Shown here piece after piece: positions 1-9,613 of a stretch of DNA of 64,000 nt. Origin of the DNA: Butyricimonas synergistica DSM 23225. GTDB taxonomy: Bacteria > Bacteroidota > Bacteroidia > Bacteroidales > Marinifilaceae. Location of the stretch: NCBI RefSeq assembly GCF_000379665.1, contig NZ_KB903360.1, forward strand, positions 436,175 through 500,174. Direction: 5' to 3'. Under the pieces are notes generated by a model. It was not told the DNA's origin. It searched no databases and worked only from the letters and a program-made list of their open reading frames with translations. The position numbers were made by a program, and so were the translations under genes. Position 1 is the stretch's first letter. Each line of letters starts with the position of its first letter.

Positions 1-3000
1 CGTCACCTTTATCAATACCCGAATTGATCGAAATAATTTCCGGATCCAAACCCGAATAATTCGTGAGCGTAAACACATTTTCAATACTGGTAAAAATCCG
101 CACCTGTTCCAAATTACAACGCCTCATCCACTTGTCCGGCAAACTATAACCCAACGTAACTGTTTTCAATTTTATCCAATTCACTTTCTCCACGAACCTA
201 TCCAAATAACCGGTAAAATTTCCCACGTTATGATCGTACTGCAACATCGGGTAATCGGACTTATCACCTGGTTTTTCCCAAAATGTCACTTTACCAATAT
301 CAAATAACAATGGATGCATCAAATTACTACTAGCATCCGTGGCTACAGAGTTCGGCTCCGTCAAATTAATCATATGCCGCCCTAACTGAAACGACATCGA
401 TAAATTCAAATCAAAATTCTTCCAACGCACCTCACTGACAATACCACCCGTGAGTTCCGGCAATGCACTCCCGGCATAAACATTATCACCTCCAAATGAA
501 CCACTTCCATCCACATCCACTAACTTATAATCACCTGGCTTGTAATAATTACTTTTACTACCGTAATATGCGCTCACACCTCCGGCATTATAATATATCG
601 GCAACTCATCCTGACGATTCACGTACCCGTCTGTCTTTCCCACGTATATACCGTTTAAAGCTTTACCGATAATCCAATTATTATCAGCAACATCCCGTCC
701 GTCATATGACTTCTCGAAACGGTTCCAATTCTTGGCGGCATTAACCGATACTTTCCAGTACAAATCCTGCTGCCGGAATATCTCGTATTTCACCAACAAC
801 TCAATCCCTTCATTCGAAACAGCTGCCGCATTACGCCATTGCGCTCCATAGCCGTTATGATCTCCCGGTAACCCCACTAGCATCAACTTTTTATCCGAAT
901 AACGATAATAATAATCGAACGTGATCCCCAAACGGTAATTCAAAAAGTCCATATCCAACCCGAAATCGTATTGATCCGTTTCTTCCCAAGAAAGATCTTC
1001 ATTGTATAAACCGGTACCATACTGAGGTGTAATAATTCCATTACCCAAAAAAGACTTAGAACCAACCTGCATCAAACCCAAGGCTAAATATGGCGAATCG
1101 AAATGCATTCCCGATTTACCCCAACTTGCGCGGAACTTACCAAAATTAAACCAAGAAGAAAAACGCTCCATAAAAGACTCCTCCGTGAACGCCCATCCCA
1201 CGGCGACAGAAGGAAATGTTCCCCATTTATTGTTTTTACCGAACACTGAACTACCATCCCTACGGAAACTTGCTGACAACAAATATTTCTTTTTATAATT
1301 ATACTCCAAACGAGCGAAATAAGAAATCAACACTTTCTCCTGCATATCCGACTGATAATGCTGCAACGCTCTATAATCAGTTGTTCCGGAAACAATCTCA
1401 CCACCAGAATCATAATCTTTTTTTATCAACTCCGGCATTCCCGATGGTGCGTAATAAATTTTATCACTTGGGGAATTTTCCGCTGTACCCCCGTTGTATT
1501 CCATCTGGTCATACTGGTAAGAAAATCCTGCCACGAAATTGAAATTATGATTTTCTCGAACGGTCTTATTACAAGAAAGCAAACTTTCGCTCAACACCAT
1601 CAAGTTCACACCCGTTTCCCCGACCGAATTAGAAAAACCTTCATCACTCAAATAAGAAGGTGAAAAATAATTTCTCCGATGCACCGAATAATCGGCAGCG
1701 AAAGAACTGGACAAATACAACCCGTCAACCACCTCGTATCCCAATTTAAACGTCGGTCGAAAACGCACAGAACGATTTTTTTCTTTCGTCCCACCTAATT
1801 TCTCTAAAATATAATTCCACACCTCGGTGCCCTTCCCCGGGTATAAAGATGACAATTTATAAGGATCACCAGGTACAGTTTCAATTGCCGGACTATAACC
1901 CAACATATCATCCTTATTTCCCCGTTTCCTGTTAGTCAATGAAGCCACGAACCGTAAATCAACATCCAATCGCTTGGTCGGTTTCACGCTCAACGTGGAA
2001 TTCAAGTCAATCCTGTTAAAACCGGTTCCTTTCAAAATACCCGATTCATCATACCACCCTATTCCAAGAGCGTAATTTACATTTTCAGTACCACCATAAG
2101 TTTGTATATTAGCGTTAGTGATCTTCGCCTTCTCGAAATAAACCGGGAAGAAATTCGTAGAATTATTATAAAACGAGTTCAAACTATCTTGTAAAAAATA
2201 TCCATCAGCATCCTCTGGCTGAGCTTTAAAAAAATGATCAATACTACCCTTATTATGCAAATAAGATTCTAGCAAAGAAGTAGGATACTTGTACCGATAA
2301 GTTTCCATATCCAAATAAGCCTTATAATCATTTTTCAACGCTTTCAAGCGAAAATTTCGTTCAGCACGCCCGATTGTCACCAAAGGTAATCTCGGCAACA
2401 CATTCCACGACTGGGAAACATTTGCCGAAAAAGAAGCTTTTTGCCCATTTCGTCCCTTTTTCGTGGTCACCAAAATTACTCCATTCGCGGCACGGGAACC
2501 GTAAATAGCTGCCGAAGAAGCATCCTTCAAGACTTGCACGGACTCGATCATATCCGGGTTAATCTCTGCCAACAGATTCGTTCCGGTAATCGGAGAAGTA
2601 AAAGTATTCATCGGTACCCCGTCTACCACCCAAAGCGGGTTGGAAAAACGACGTCCTTGTTCCACATCCAAAGAATTGTACCCCCGTATTGTGATTGCCG
2701 TACCTCCACTACCGGGAGCCCCGGACATATTCGTGATGTCCAATCCGGCAACACGCCCCTGCAACAGGTTCGCGATACTTGGTGAAGGTATCCCCTTCCA
2801 TTCATCAGCTTTAACGACAGAGATAGAACCGGTAGATTCTCTCCGTGTAGTCGTTCCATATGCCACGACAACCGTTTCGTCCAACACCTGTACATCCTCC
2901 TGCATCACGATCAAAAGCGTGTCTTTTGTCACTTTCGAAAACTCCAGCTTATGCGTTTTATACCCCACGAAAGAAAATTCCAACGACCCTTTTTGAATAG

Positions 3001-3505
3001 GCAACACCAACAGAAAGATACCCTTGACATTAGTGGCAGTACCCCAAGTCGTGCCCCCAACCTTCACCGTCACCCCCGGCATAGGCTCCTTCTTCTCGTC
3101 CACCACCTTCCCAACAATCGTAAATCCCTTCTTGTCTTCATCCTCACGCTGAATCAGCATAACCACCTCGTTGTCAAACAAACACGTGAAAGGAGTTCCC
3201 GCGAGTACCTCGCTCAATACATCGGCAACCTTTTTCCGGTGAACCTGCACATCTATCAGCGACATCTTCTCCAACTGGTTCGTGTTGTAAATAAAACGCA
3301 ACCCCGTCTGCTTGTGAATCTCACTGAACAACTCGTAATAACTCACGTTTTTCAAATTCAAGCTAACGACCTGATCTTGTGCCACTCCATTGGCAAAAGT
3401 CGCAAACTCCAGAAAAACCACAAAAATGACACATAATCTCATGATCATCCAAAATTTTTTATGTGCCTTATCAAAAAAATGGCACATGATTTCTCTTTTT
3501 TTCAT
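1..3505 (-). CDS. SusC/RagA-type TonB-dependent transporter with STN domain, cassette A (partial)
   Basis: This is an outer-membrane TonB-dependent transporter of the SusC type, open through the left edge of the window, so its last residues and any SusD partner are missing. Translation from 3505 gives MKKREIM, a signal segment, then an STN domain (ELFSEIHKQTGLRF), a carboxypeptidase-regulatory-like domain (GKVVDEKKEPMPGVTV), a plug with LWVVDGVPM and AIYGSRAANGVILVTTKKG, and a long beta-barrel. The STN domain is the part that in FecA-like receptors signals to a FecR anti-sigma factor, and a fecR gene lies directly upstream. Its post-plug sequence (AYGTTRRESTGSIS) differs from the GYQ-type seen in cassettes B-D. 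The start at 3505 is chosen because all five susC genes begin with MKK/MQKK at the same spot; 3442 is an alternative. Confidence 0.92.
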   Translation of the reverse strand, partial: MKKREIMCHFFDKAHKKFWMIMRLCVIFVVFLEFATFANGVAQDQVVSLNLKNVSYYELFSEIHKQTGLRFIYNTNQLEKMSLIDVQVHRKKVADVLSEVLAGTPFTCLFDNEVVMLIQREDEDKKGFTIVGKVVDEKKEPMPGVTVKVGGTTWGTATNVKGIFLLVLPIQKGSLEFSFVGYKTHKLEFSKVTKDTLLIVMQEDVQVLDETVVVAYGTTTRRESTGSISVVKADEWKGIPSPSIANLLQGRVAGLDITNMSGAPGSGGTAITIRGYNSLDVEQGRRFSNPLWVVDGVPMNTFTSPITGTNLLAEINPDMIESVQVLKDASSAAIYGSRAANGVILVTTKKGRNGQKASFSANVSQSWNVLPRLPLVTIGRAERNFRLKALKNDYKAYLDMETYRYKYPTSLLESYLHNKGSIDHFFKAQPEDADGYFLQDSLNSFYNNSTNFFPVYFEKAKITNANIQTYGGTENVNYALGIGWYDESGILKGTGFNRIDLNSTLSVKPTKRLDVDLRFVASLTNRKRGNKDDMLGYSPAIETVPGDPYKLSSLYPGKGTEVWNYILEKLGGTKEKNRSVRFRPTFKLGYEVVDGLYLSSSFAADYSVHRRNYFSPSYLSDEGFSNSVGETGVNLMVLSESLLSCNKTVRENHNFNFVAGFSYQYDQMEYNGGTAENSPSDKIYYAPSGMPELIKKDYDSGGEIVSGTTDYRALQHYQSDMQEKVLISYFARLEYNYKKKYLLSASFRRDGSSVFGKNNKWGTFPSVAVGWAFTEESFMERFSSWFNFGKFRASWGKSGMHFDSPYLALGLMQVGSKSFLGNGIITPQYGTGLYNEDLSWEETDQYDFGLDMDFLNYRLGITFDYYYRYSDKKLMLVGLPGDHNGYGAQWRNAAAVSNEGIELLVKYEIFRQQDLYWKVSVNAAKNWNRFEKSYDGRDVADNNWIIGKALNGIYVGKTDGYVNRQDELPIYYNAGGVSAYYGSKSNYYKPGDYKLVDVDGSGSFGGDNVYAGSALPELTGGIVSEVRWKNFDLNLSMSFQLGRHMINLTEPNSVATDASSNLMHPLLFDIGKVTFWEKPGDKSDYPMLQYDHNVGNFTGYLDRFVEKVNWIKLKTVTLGYSLPDKWMRRCNLEQVRIFTSIENVFTLTNYSGLDPEIISINSGIDKGD

Positions 3506-3516
3506 ACATTTGTAAT

Positions 3517-3615
3517 TGAACTATTAATACTTGATAGGTATGGGTTAAGGATACCTATCTATTGGGTTAACGTAAGTGATGAAAAGGGCTCAATCTATTT
3601 CATCACTTATTTTTT
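3517..3615 (+). ncRNA. Putative cis-antisense RNA opposite the susC leader, cassette A (DonS-like)
   Basis: A plus-strand -7 box TACATTTG (3505-3512) sits on the susC start codon. Downstream are a perfect 9-bp hairpin (GATAGGTAT 3533-3541 with ATACCTATC 3551-3559) and a terminator. The RNA would be about 99 nt and fully complementary to the susC 5' leader. Known: DonS in B. fragilis is a cis-antisense RNA between an anti-sigma gene and susC that represses the transporter. Inferred: same role here. Start is estimated from the -7 box. Confidence 0.6.
3574..3615 (+). terminator. Intrinsic terminator of the cassette A antisense RNA
   Basis: A perfect 11-bp stem (AAGTGATGAAA 3574-3584 with TTTCATCACTT 3598-3608) is followed on the plus strand by a T-run at 3610-3615. 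It overlaps the fecR stop codon (3607-3609). The minus strand has no T-run after the stem, so it points at a plus-strand transcript. Confidence 0.7.
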
Positions 3616-4782
3616 ACTCACGGTCACCGTCCTTCCGTTTATAGAAAAACGGGCATTTGACGTCTTCTCCATAAAGAAAAACAAATCCTTGATATCCGCG
3701 TAACGCTGCATATTACAATCGAAGCGCAAATCCTTCAACCCCTCGTTCTGGAAAAACACCACTACATCATACCAACGTGCCACCTTCTCCATGATCGACT
3801 CCAAACGCTCGTTCGCGAACACGATATCTTGATTTTTCCATGCGATATACGGGTAAATATCCACTTTGCGAATCTCGCTCACCCCCGTTTCCATATTCAC
3901 GACAGCCAAGTGATTCGGTTGTAACATACGTTCCTCGGACAAAACATTCGCTTTGAAACCGATAGTCCCCTCCACCAACACCGTTTCAATCTGTCGGGGA
4001 TTATACGCGTTCACGTTAAATTCCGTCCCGTAAACCCGCACGCCATACTCCCCGGACTGTACAAGGAAAGGCTTCCCCTTATCCTTAGTCACGCTAAAAT
4101 AGGCTTCCCCTTTCAACTTTACCTCCCGGCAATCCACACTAAAATTAACAGGATACTCCAATTCCGACTCGGCATCCAGCCATACCTTCGTCCCGTCGCT
4201 CAACGTCACGAAATATTCCCCCCCTCGCGGAACAATGATTTTATTATAAATCAACTCTACTTTTTCAGATACTTCCGTTGCTAATGAATCATAACGAATC
4301 CCAGAATTGCTATCCACTTTCACGATCAAGCCATCCCGTTCCCGAATTTCTAAATGCGAAGAAGCCAATTCCACTCGTTCTCCGGATGACAAGACCAAAA
4401 CAGCCTGTGAACGAACCGGCTTTATCTCCACGGCAACCGCTCCCTGCGGTAACACGTTCGTTTTCTCCCTCGTGAATAAAATCCCGGCAAAGACAAGCAA
4501 CAGGACGACGGATGCCACCGCACTATAATATAACCACGGATGCCGCTTCTTTTTCAAGGATGAGAAAATTACTTTCTTTGCCCGGTCTTCCCGAATCCGG
4601 ACATTTTCCTGTGACCAACGTACTCGCAAGTAATCTTCCAATAACACGTCATAAGCCTCCCGGTTTTCCGGACATTTCTTAAGCCACTCGCTCACGTTTT
4701 CTTCTTCCGCCTCTTCCAATTCTCCATTAAAAAAGGCAACCAACCAATCCTCTATCTCCTGATCTAACTTTAGTTTTTTCAT
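3607..4782 (-). CDS. FecR-like anti-sigma factor, cassette A
   Basis: An inner-membrane anti-sigma factor of 391 aa. The cytoplasmic N-terminus (about 1-80) would hold the ECF sigma factor. A transmembrane helix follows (YYSAVASVVLLLVFAGILF, about 85-103). The periplasmic part has the FecR domain (VPRGGEYFVTLSDGTKVWLD) and a C-terminal DUF4974 domain that receives the signal from the SusC STN domain. It lies 87 bp after the sigma gene and 101 bp before susC. Its C-terminus is close to that of the cassette B paralogue (ARWYDVVVFFQNEGLKDLRF against ARWYDVNVFFQNESLKDLRF), suggesting duplication of cassettes A and B. Confidence 0.93.
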   Translation of the reverse strand: MKKLKLDQEIEDWLVAFFNGELEEAEEENVSEWLKKCPENREAYDVLLEDYLRVRWSQENVRIREDRAKKVIFSSLKKKRHPWLYYSAVASVVLLLVFAGILFTREKTNVLPQGAVAVEIKPVRSQAVLVLSSGERVELASSHLEIRERDGLIVKVDSNSGIRYDSLATEVSEKVELIYNKIIVPRGGEYFVTLSDGTKVWLDAESELEYPVNFSVDCREVKLKGEAYFSVTKDKGKPFLVQSGEYGVRVYGTEFNVNAYNPRQIETVLVEGTIGFKANVLSEERMLQPNHLAVVNMETGVSEIRKVDIYPYIAWKNQDIVFANERLESIMEKVARWYDVVVFFQNEGLKDLRFDCNMQRYADIKDLFFFMEKTSNARFSINGRTVTVSKK

Positions 4783-4869
4783 AAATCACCTCATTTTTCA
4801 TACTTAGTACAAAAAAGAGGAGAAAAAAGTCTAGTGATTTTTCAAAAAAAATGAACTGAATTCAAAAAT

Positions 4870-5445
4870 TTAACAATACCGGCAATAGAAAAGTAAAAAA
4901 TCGGCAAATCCATCCCGTCCCATCCGCTCCCGAAGTTTACGTACGGATGTTCCCAATAAAGTTTTTACGGTCGATTCAGATATGCCATATCGTTCCGCCA
5001 CCTCCCGGTATTTCATTCCCTCGACAAAAACGCAATTCAATATTTCCCGGCTACGAGGGGGTAAAAGATCTATCTCTGCCATCACCTTCGCCACCACCTG
5101 ATCCCGGGAATCATCATATTCTTCAAATATACATTCAATTCTTTCCAACCCCACGAAACGGCTGAAAACATCCCGTTTCACCATCCGGTTATAACACCGA
5201 TTACGCACCAATACCCGTAAAAACGAAGCAAGCGTATCCGGCTTCAATTCCCGGTGTATTTCCTGGTTCCATAACGCGATAAAAAACTCCTGAACAATAT
5301 CCTCCGCCAGATCCAGATCATTCAAAAAAGTGTTTGCCCATGAAACCAAAGATTTATAATAAGCCTCAAACAGAAGCTTCATCCCTTTCTGGTCATGCGC
5401 ATTCAACAAATCGCAAATCTGCCTGTTCATCACGGATCTCCCCAT
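4870..5445 (-). CDS. ECF RNA polymerase sigma factor, cassette A
   Basis: A sigma-70 family extracytoplasmic-function factor of 191 aa. Region 2 is visible as DLAEDIVQEFFIALW, and region 4 as the helix-turn-helix MKYREVAERYGISESTVKTL. It is expected to direct transcription of the downstream susC operon when released by the FecR protein encoded next to it. The start may be 5445 (MGRSVMNRQ) or 5430 (MNRQICD); the shorter form matches family N-termini better. A -7 promoter box lies about 65 bp upstream. It is closely related to the cassette B sigma factor (RYGISVSTVKTLLG). Confidence 0.93.
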   Translation of the reverse strand: MGRSVMNRQICDLLNAHDQKGMKLLFEAYYKSLVSWANTFLNDLDLAEDIVQEFFIALWNQEIHRELKPDTLASFLRVLVRNRCYNRMVKRDVFSRFVGLERIECIFEEYDDSRDQVVAKVMAEIDLLPPRSREILNCVFVEGMKYREVAERYGISESTVKTLLGTSVRKLRERMGRDGFADFLLFYCRYC

Positions 5446-5511
5446 TGTCCTTTATGCTTTAATTACATACCATGCCTTAAATTGCACCACCTTTCCCACT
5501 TATTCCTCTTG

Positions 5512-5519
5512 CAAAGTTA
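5512..5519 (-). promoter_or_regulatory. Bacteroidota -7 promoter box for sigma gene A
   Basis: The minus strand reads TAACTTTG, matching TAnnTTTG, with a TTG about 16 bp upstream as a possible -33 element. Initiation near 5508 would give a leader of about 60-75 nt before the sigma gene. Confidence 0.55.
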
Positions 5520-5553
5520 AAAATTTTTCCTTATTCAATAACAGGCAACAATT

Positions 5554-5835
5554 TTAAATTATATGCATGAAAATAAACCAACAGAACCTATTTCTTAAAC
5601 GATTCTTCAAATAGGCGATAGCTTCCCTTTTGCTCATTTTCACCGTTTGCACAGGCAAATCAAGCGATTCGGCAATCTCTTCATTCTTTTTTCCCCGTAA
5701 GTGTAACTCGAAAACCTCTCGGCAACGATCCGGTAATTCTTGTATAGCCAAATACATCTCCCGGTAAATTTCTTCCCGCATCAAATTATACTCCTTTTCT
5801 TTCTCTTCATTGGATTCCCGACAAATATAAAACAT
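5554..5835 (-). pseudogene. Truncated ECF sigma factor fragment (region 4 only)
   Basis: The frame from 5835 or 5781 encodes a clear sigma-70 region 4: AIQELPDRCREVFELHLRGK, then KNEEIAESLDLPVQTVK. Region 2, needed for core binding and -10 recognition, is absent. Only 12 bp separate the far end of the open frame (5922) from the metalloprotease stop codon, and the upstream part of the frame runs through that operon's terminator. The most economical reading is the 3' remnant of a sigma gene whose 5' half has been lost. A short DNA-binding protein cannot be excluded, since region 4 itself looks intact. Confidence 0.6.
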
Positions 5836-5883
5836 TCTGCAGAACAAACAAAATAACAGACAGGCATCACACCACCTAGAAAT

Positions 5884-5912
5884 AAAAGGGGCTGTATTGA
5901 ACAGCCCCTTTT
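5884..5912 (-). terminator. Intrinsic terminator after the cassette B operon
   Basis: A perfect 12-bp stem, AAAAGGGGCTGT (5884-5895) with ACAGCCCCTTTT (5901-5912), and a 5-nt loop. It begins 22 bp after the metalloprotease stop codon. The stem ends in a short T-run on either strand, so it may work both ways. Confidence 0.8.
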
Positions 5913-5933
5913 CACAAAACATTAAAACAACAT

Positions 5934-8579
5934 CTATTTATTATTTTTCAACGTCTTATTGATCTTAGCAGCCAAAGCCTGATAATGGAGTCTGTCTTCT
6001 CCCGTGGAAGTAGCTAACTTACTATTAACCAACTTTTGAGCCTTAAATGCTAGGTCTATCAAATAAACCGTGGAATTGTCTATCGCCTTCGTGTCCACTT
6101 TTTGCAAGAAACCATACCCGGGAGCTCCGAATTCGTCCAATCTCAACTGTGAAGCGATGAACCCCGCACCATGCTCTTGCTCGATAGCCCGAAGCTGATC
6201 CTCGAAACGACCAACCAACCCGCTAGGATCAAGGTCATAAGCCAATATCTCGTCAAGACTCGGGGCATAAGCCGAGTTCAAGCCAAACAACCCGCCCGAT
6301 TCTTTCTTGTCAGCCAAAGGAGCGATCACGAGATCCACGAGTGTACTTTGTAATAACTTATCACCGTCCGTCAACTTCTTACCTTTGATTGCGCTCTCGA
6401 AGGCACCGTTATACAAATCGTTCAAGAACTCTTTTACCGTATAAGGATTGGAAGCGATGTATGCGGAAAGAACAACGTTATCTTTCAATTTCGTCAAGTT
6501 TCCTGCCAATCTTATTCTCAATACCGTAGTCATATCCACTCCCATCGGGAATTTCTTCAACAAAGGAGATTTGCTTAACCAATCTGCATTTCTGTACTCG
6601 TTCAGTAACCAAGCTAAAGAAGCCTTTTGTACATCCTTCGGAACCGCTACATAACGCTCCCCGGGAGTACCTTCCTTGATCTCCGTCAAATAAATACCAC
6701 CCACGTTATAAGAAACATTCGTGATATACCGGAAATACTGGTTAGCGATCGACTTATACAGGTCTGCCCGGTGGCTATAATCCGCATCATCCTCGATCCA
6801 TTGTTCCAAATTAGGCAAAATATACTTCAAATTCTTGATACCATAGGTACTTGCCTTGATCGGATCATCACCCAGGTCTTCCTCGATAGCACTCGGGTCA
6901 TAGCGAGACAATATCTGTTGTCTTCCGTAACGGAATCTCGGATCACCGGCTTTCTCGTCTACCCAACTTTCCAGCGTAGCCTGCTCTTCCCATATATCCT
7001 TTGCTTGCGGGATAGGTTGATAGTTCCATTTAACCAGGAAATAATCATAAACACCCAAATCCGGGGGAGTCAACTTCACACCTTTATCTCCGGGTTGAGC
7101 CACGTAATTGAAACGGGCGTAATCCATGATACACGGCGTTGTCCCGTATTTCTGGGTAAATGATGCCGAACGCAAAGAATCAACCGGGTAAGAAGCGGAT
7201 GCTGCCATATTATGCATGAACCCAAGCGTGTGACCGATCTCGTGAGCCACGACATAAATCATCGCCTCTTCCATCACATCTTGCGGCAATTTTTTTGTCC
7301 TTACCTTGGGATCGATTTGTGCAGTCTGAACAAAACGCCAGTTGTTTAGCAATTTAATCACATCGTTATAAATCAATACGGTAGCGTTCACGATCTCACC
7401 TGTCGTCGGGTCTATCCAAGACGGTCCCATCGCGTTTTCCGTCGTTGAGGGCAAATAACGGATACACGTGTACTTAATATTATCCGGGTCAAACTCGGGA
7501 TCGTCTTTCGGGAAATCCCGTACCTGCATCACGTTCTTGAAACCGATTGCCTCGAAAGCCTTGTTCCATCTCAAGATAGCTTTCTTCACGGGGCTTTTCC
7601 ACTCCGCCGGGAAAGCATCATCCACGTACCACACGATCGGTTTGACCGGTTCCACCAATTCACCCCGTTGATATGCAGCCATATCCTTGGGTTCCAACCG
7701 CCAACGATGAGCTAGCGAATATACCTGAATTCCATCCTCTCTCGTGGAAACGTGTTGCTTGGTTGTATTGAAAATACCCACGCGTGAATCCGAAATACGG
7801 GGACGCATTTTATCTTCCGGCAACAACACCAAAGAACGGGTCACTTTACCGGTTACGGGGACATCACTCAATAACGTGATGATCCAAAAACCAACCGACA
7901 CCCGATATGACATATAAGATTTCACGACCAGGTTATCGTCGAAGCTCTTGATTTCATCCAAACCCGAAGCATCACTACGGAAATCACCTTTCACGGTAAG
8001 CATTCCCATGTTAGGCAAGAATGAGAAGTCTTTCACGTCCGTGGTAAACAAACTCGTTATATCGATCACCACGGCAGTTCGGTCGTTATTATAAGTCTCG
8101 ATCTTGTATTTTCCCACGATGGCATCACTGAAACTCCGGTCAACAGCATTCTGCAAAGCCTCGTTACCGGGATCAACGGTTGCCGATGTCGTAATTTTCT
8201 TTAAATAAAGACAACTATCACCCATCACGAAACGCACGTGCAAAGGATTTTGCTGCTTGTAACCCACGGTTCCGCCAATCAGATCACTTGAAGTTTCGGT
8301 CAACGTAGAAGCCAACAACATCTCCCGTCCTAAGTATTTCAACGGAATTTCAAAATAAAGTTTCCCGTTCAACTTGTGCAACGTGATAAAATTACTTGTA
8401 GCCGTCACTTTCCCCGGCTTCTTCAGCAATTTGTCATACTCCGTCTGGGCGGGAGCCGTTTCCTTCTTCTCCACGGTCGCCTTTTTCTTCTTCCGGGAAG
8501 ACGCCAAAGCCTCTTGGCTAACGGGTAGCACGAGTACGGCTACCAACAATACTAACATCCATCTTTTCATAAAATTCAT
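5934..8579 (-). CDS. Zinc-dependent metalloprotease (DUF5117/DUF5118-type), cassette B
   Basis: A large exported metalloprotease of 881 aa, last gene of the cassette B operon. The N-terminus is a signal peptide (MLVLLVAVLVLPVSQEALA); translation may start at 8579 or 8570. A complete zinc motif HEIGHTLGFMH places His446, Glu447, His450 and His456, the HExxHxxGxxH pattern of metzincin-like peptidases, so it should be active. The flanking regions fit the Bacteroidota family annotated as zinc-dependent metalloprotease with DUF5117, DUF5118 and DUF4953. Its place behind SusC, SusD and a small lipoprotein suggests it cuts the protein or peptide ligand imported by that transporter, in the periplasm or at the surface. 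Substrate is unknown. Confidence 0.88.
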   Translation of the reverse strand: MNFMKRWMLVLLVAVLVLPVSQEALASSRKKKKATVEKKETAPAQTEYDKLLKKPGKVTATSNFITLHKLNGKLYFEIPLKYLGREMLLASTLTETSSDLIGGTVGYKQQNPLHVRFVMGDSCLYLKKITTSATVDPGNEALQNAVDRSFSDAIVGKYKIETYNNDRTAVVIDITSLFTTDVKDFSFLPNMGMLTVKGDFRSDASGLDEIKSFDDNLVVKSYMSYRVSVGFWIITLLSDVPVTGKVTRSLVLLPEDKMRPRISDSRVGIFNTTKQHVSTREDGIQVYSLAHRWRLEPKDMAAYQRGELVEPVKPIVWYVDDAFPAEWKSPVKKAILRWNKAFEAIGFKNVMQVRDFPKDDPEFDPDNIKYTCIRYLPSTTENAMGPSWIDPTTGEIVNATVLIYNDVIKLLNNWRFVQTAQIDPKVRTKKLPQDVMEEAMIYVVAHEIGHTLGFMHNMAASASYPVDSLRSASFTQKYGTTPCIMDYARFNYVAQPGDKGVKLTPPDLGVYDYFLVKWNYQPIPQAKDIWEEQATLESWVDEKAGDPRFRYGRQQILSRYDPSAIEEDLGDDPIKASTYGIKNLKYILPNLEQWIEDDADYSHRADLYKSIANQYFRYITNVSYNVGGIYLTEIKEGTPGERYVAVPKDVQKASLAWLLNEYRNADWLSKSPLLKKFPMGVDMTTVLRIRLAGNLTKLKDNVVLSAYIASNPYTVKEFLNDLYNGAFESAIKGKKLTDGDKLLQSTLVDLVIAPLADKKESGGLFGLNSAYAPSLDEILAYDLDPSGLVGRFEDQLRAIEQEHGAGFIASQLRLDEFGAPGYGFLQKVDTKAIDNSTVYLIDLAFKAQKLVNSKLATSTGEDRLHYQALAAKINKTLKNNK

Positions 8580-8626
8580 TTTAAAATAAAATTCATATAT
8601 AATTGAAAAACATACAATTCTCTCCT

Positions 8627-8655
8627 AAATGCCGGTAGTTATCCTACCGACATTT
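8627..8655 (-). other. Intergenic hairpin between lipoprotein and metalloprotease genes
   Basis: The 101-bp gap holds a stem of about 12 bp (core CGGTAG 8633-8638 with CTACCG 8644-8649, extended by AAATG/CATTT with one wobble pair). No T-run follows on the minus strand, so it is more likely an mRNA processing or stability hairpin that sets the level of the metalloprotease than a terminator. Confidence 0.5.
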
Positions 8656-8680
8656 ATTGTGAAATGAAAAAAACACATAA

Positions 8681-9598
8681 TTAAAGTTCCGGACCTCGTG
8701 CTATTGCCTCCAAATCTACATGATACTTCTCTTTCATGTAATTGATGACTTCCAGGCGTTTCTTCACGACCAACGGGTAAGTAGCCAAAGAATTAGCAAG
8801 GAACTCCTCTTCCGTGTAACGCATTCCCAAGAAAACGTAAGTCAGGAAATTCAAAGTCGGATTTGTACTAGTAATATTATAAATACTTCCGAAATTATAT
8901 GCATCCACATTTAAAGAGCCTAAAAACCCGCGCTTCACATAATAATCAGGATCGCTAGTATTCCATGAATTTATTGCTTTCACGTAATCAAATCCCTCAT
9001 TAAAACTAGCTGGAATAACTATTCGCTCGCGATTAATTGCAGCCTCCAATAATTGCCTCATAATTCTTGTCCGATGCTCTCTCAATTTCTCCCATGTAGA
9101 GGGAAATTCTGTCAAGTTTTCCGTATAGATCGAGCTCGCCCAATAATCTAATCCGTCAGCAGAGTTAGTAACATTCGTTTTATCTATACCCCCTGAATAA
9201 TTGAGTTTTTCTGTCCGGTAATTATCAATCAAAAAATAATATAAAGGCAAAACTGTACGAGTCAATTCTACAGGTAAATAATCAAATATATGCTCCTTCA
9301 TAAATTTCACGTGAACGCTGGCTTTCTCATCCGTCAAAGATTCCCCGAAATAATTGGTTCCAGAGGAAACCGTCCAAGCTCGACTAAAATCCAAGGAAGA
9401 ATACCCTTTGTAAATCAAATACACATCATGTTTTTCCTTGATTTCTTTCGCGATCTCATCCCATTCATTCGTACCTTGTGGGAATTCATAACGAAGTACG
9501 ACTTCTGCTTCTCTCGGAATTATCGTGTCTTCATCGTTACACGAAGCCAGTAATCCCCAAGTCAATAATATTAATACGATATATCTCATAAATTCCAT
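8681..9598 (-). CDS. SusD-associated lipoprotein, metallohydrolase-like without HExxH, cassette B
   Basis: An exported lipoprotein (lipobox LLASC) of about 302 aa from 9589 (MRYIVLILL) or 305 aa from 9598. It shares with the genes at 22177 and 34522 the patterns RYEFPQG..W, GLDYWA and a C-terminal YMKEKYHVDL. The layout resembles the substrate-import-associated zinc metallohydrolase lipoproteins (TIGR04549 / Peptidase_Mx1) that follow SusD genes. The HExxH zinc motif of that family is absent here, so a binding or assembly role is more likely than catalysis. The family assignment is from memory of the pattern and is moderate; the lipoprotein call is firm. Confidence 0.72.
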   Translation of the reverse strand: MEFMRYIVLILLTWGLLASCNDEDTIIPREAEVVLRYEFPQGTNEWDEIAKEIKEKHDVYLIYKGYSSLDFSRAWTVSSGTNYFGESLTDEKASVHVKFMKEHIFDYLPVELTRTVLPLYYFLIDNYRTEKLNYSGGIDKTNVTNSADGLDYWASSIYTENLTEFPSTWEKLREHRTRIMRQLLEAAINRERIVIPASFNEGFDYVKAINSWNTSDPDYYVKRGFLGSLNVDAYNFGSIYNITSTNPTLNFLTYVFLGMRYTEEEFLANSLATYPLVVKKRLEVINYMKEKYHVDLEAIARGPEL

Positions 9599-9613
9599 TT
9601 TTTACATCAGACA

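Noticed and set aside
3505-3512. The plus-strand TAnnTTTG boxes as chance products of an A-rich ribosome-binding context
   Set aside because: Possible for one site, since ACAAATGTATG may favour translation. Not accepted as the full explanation because all five are paired with plus-strand terminators.
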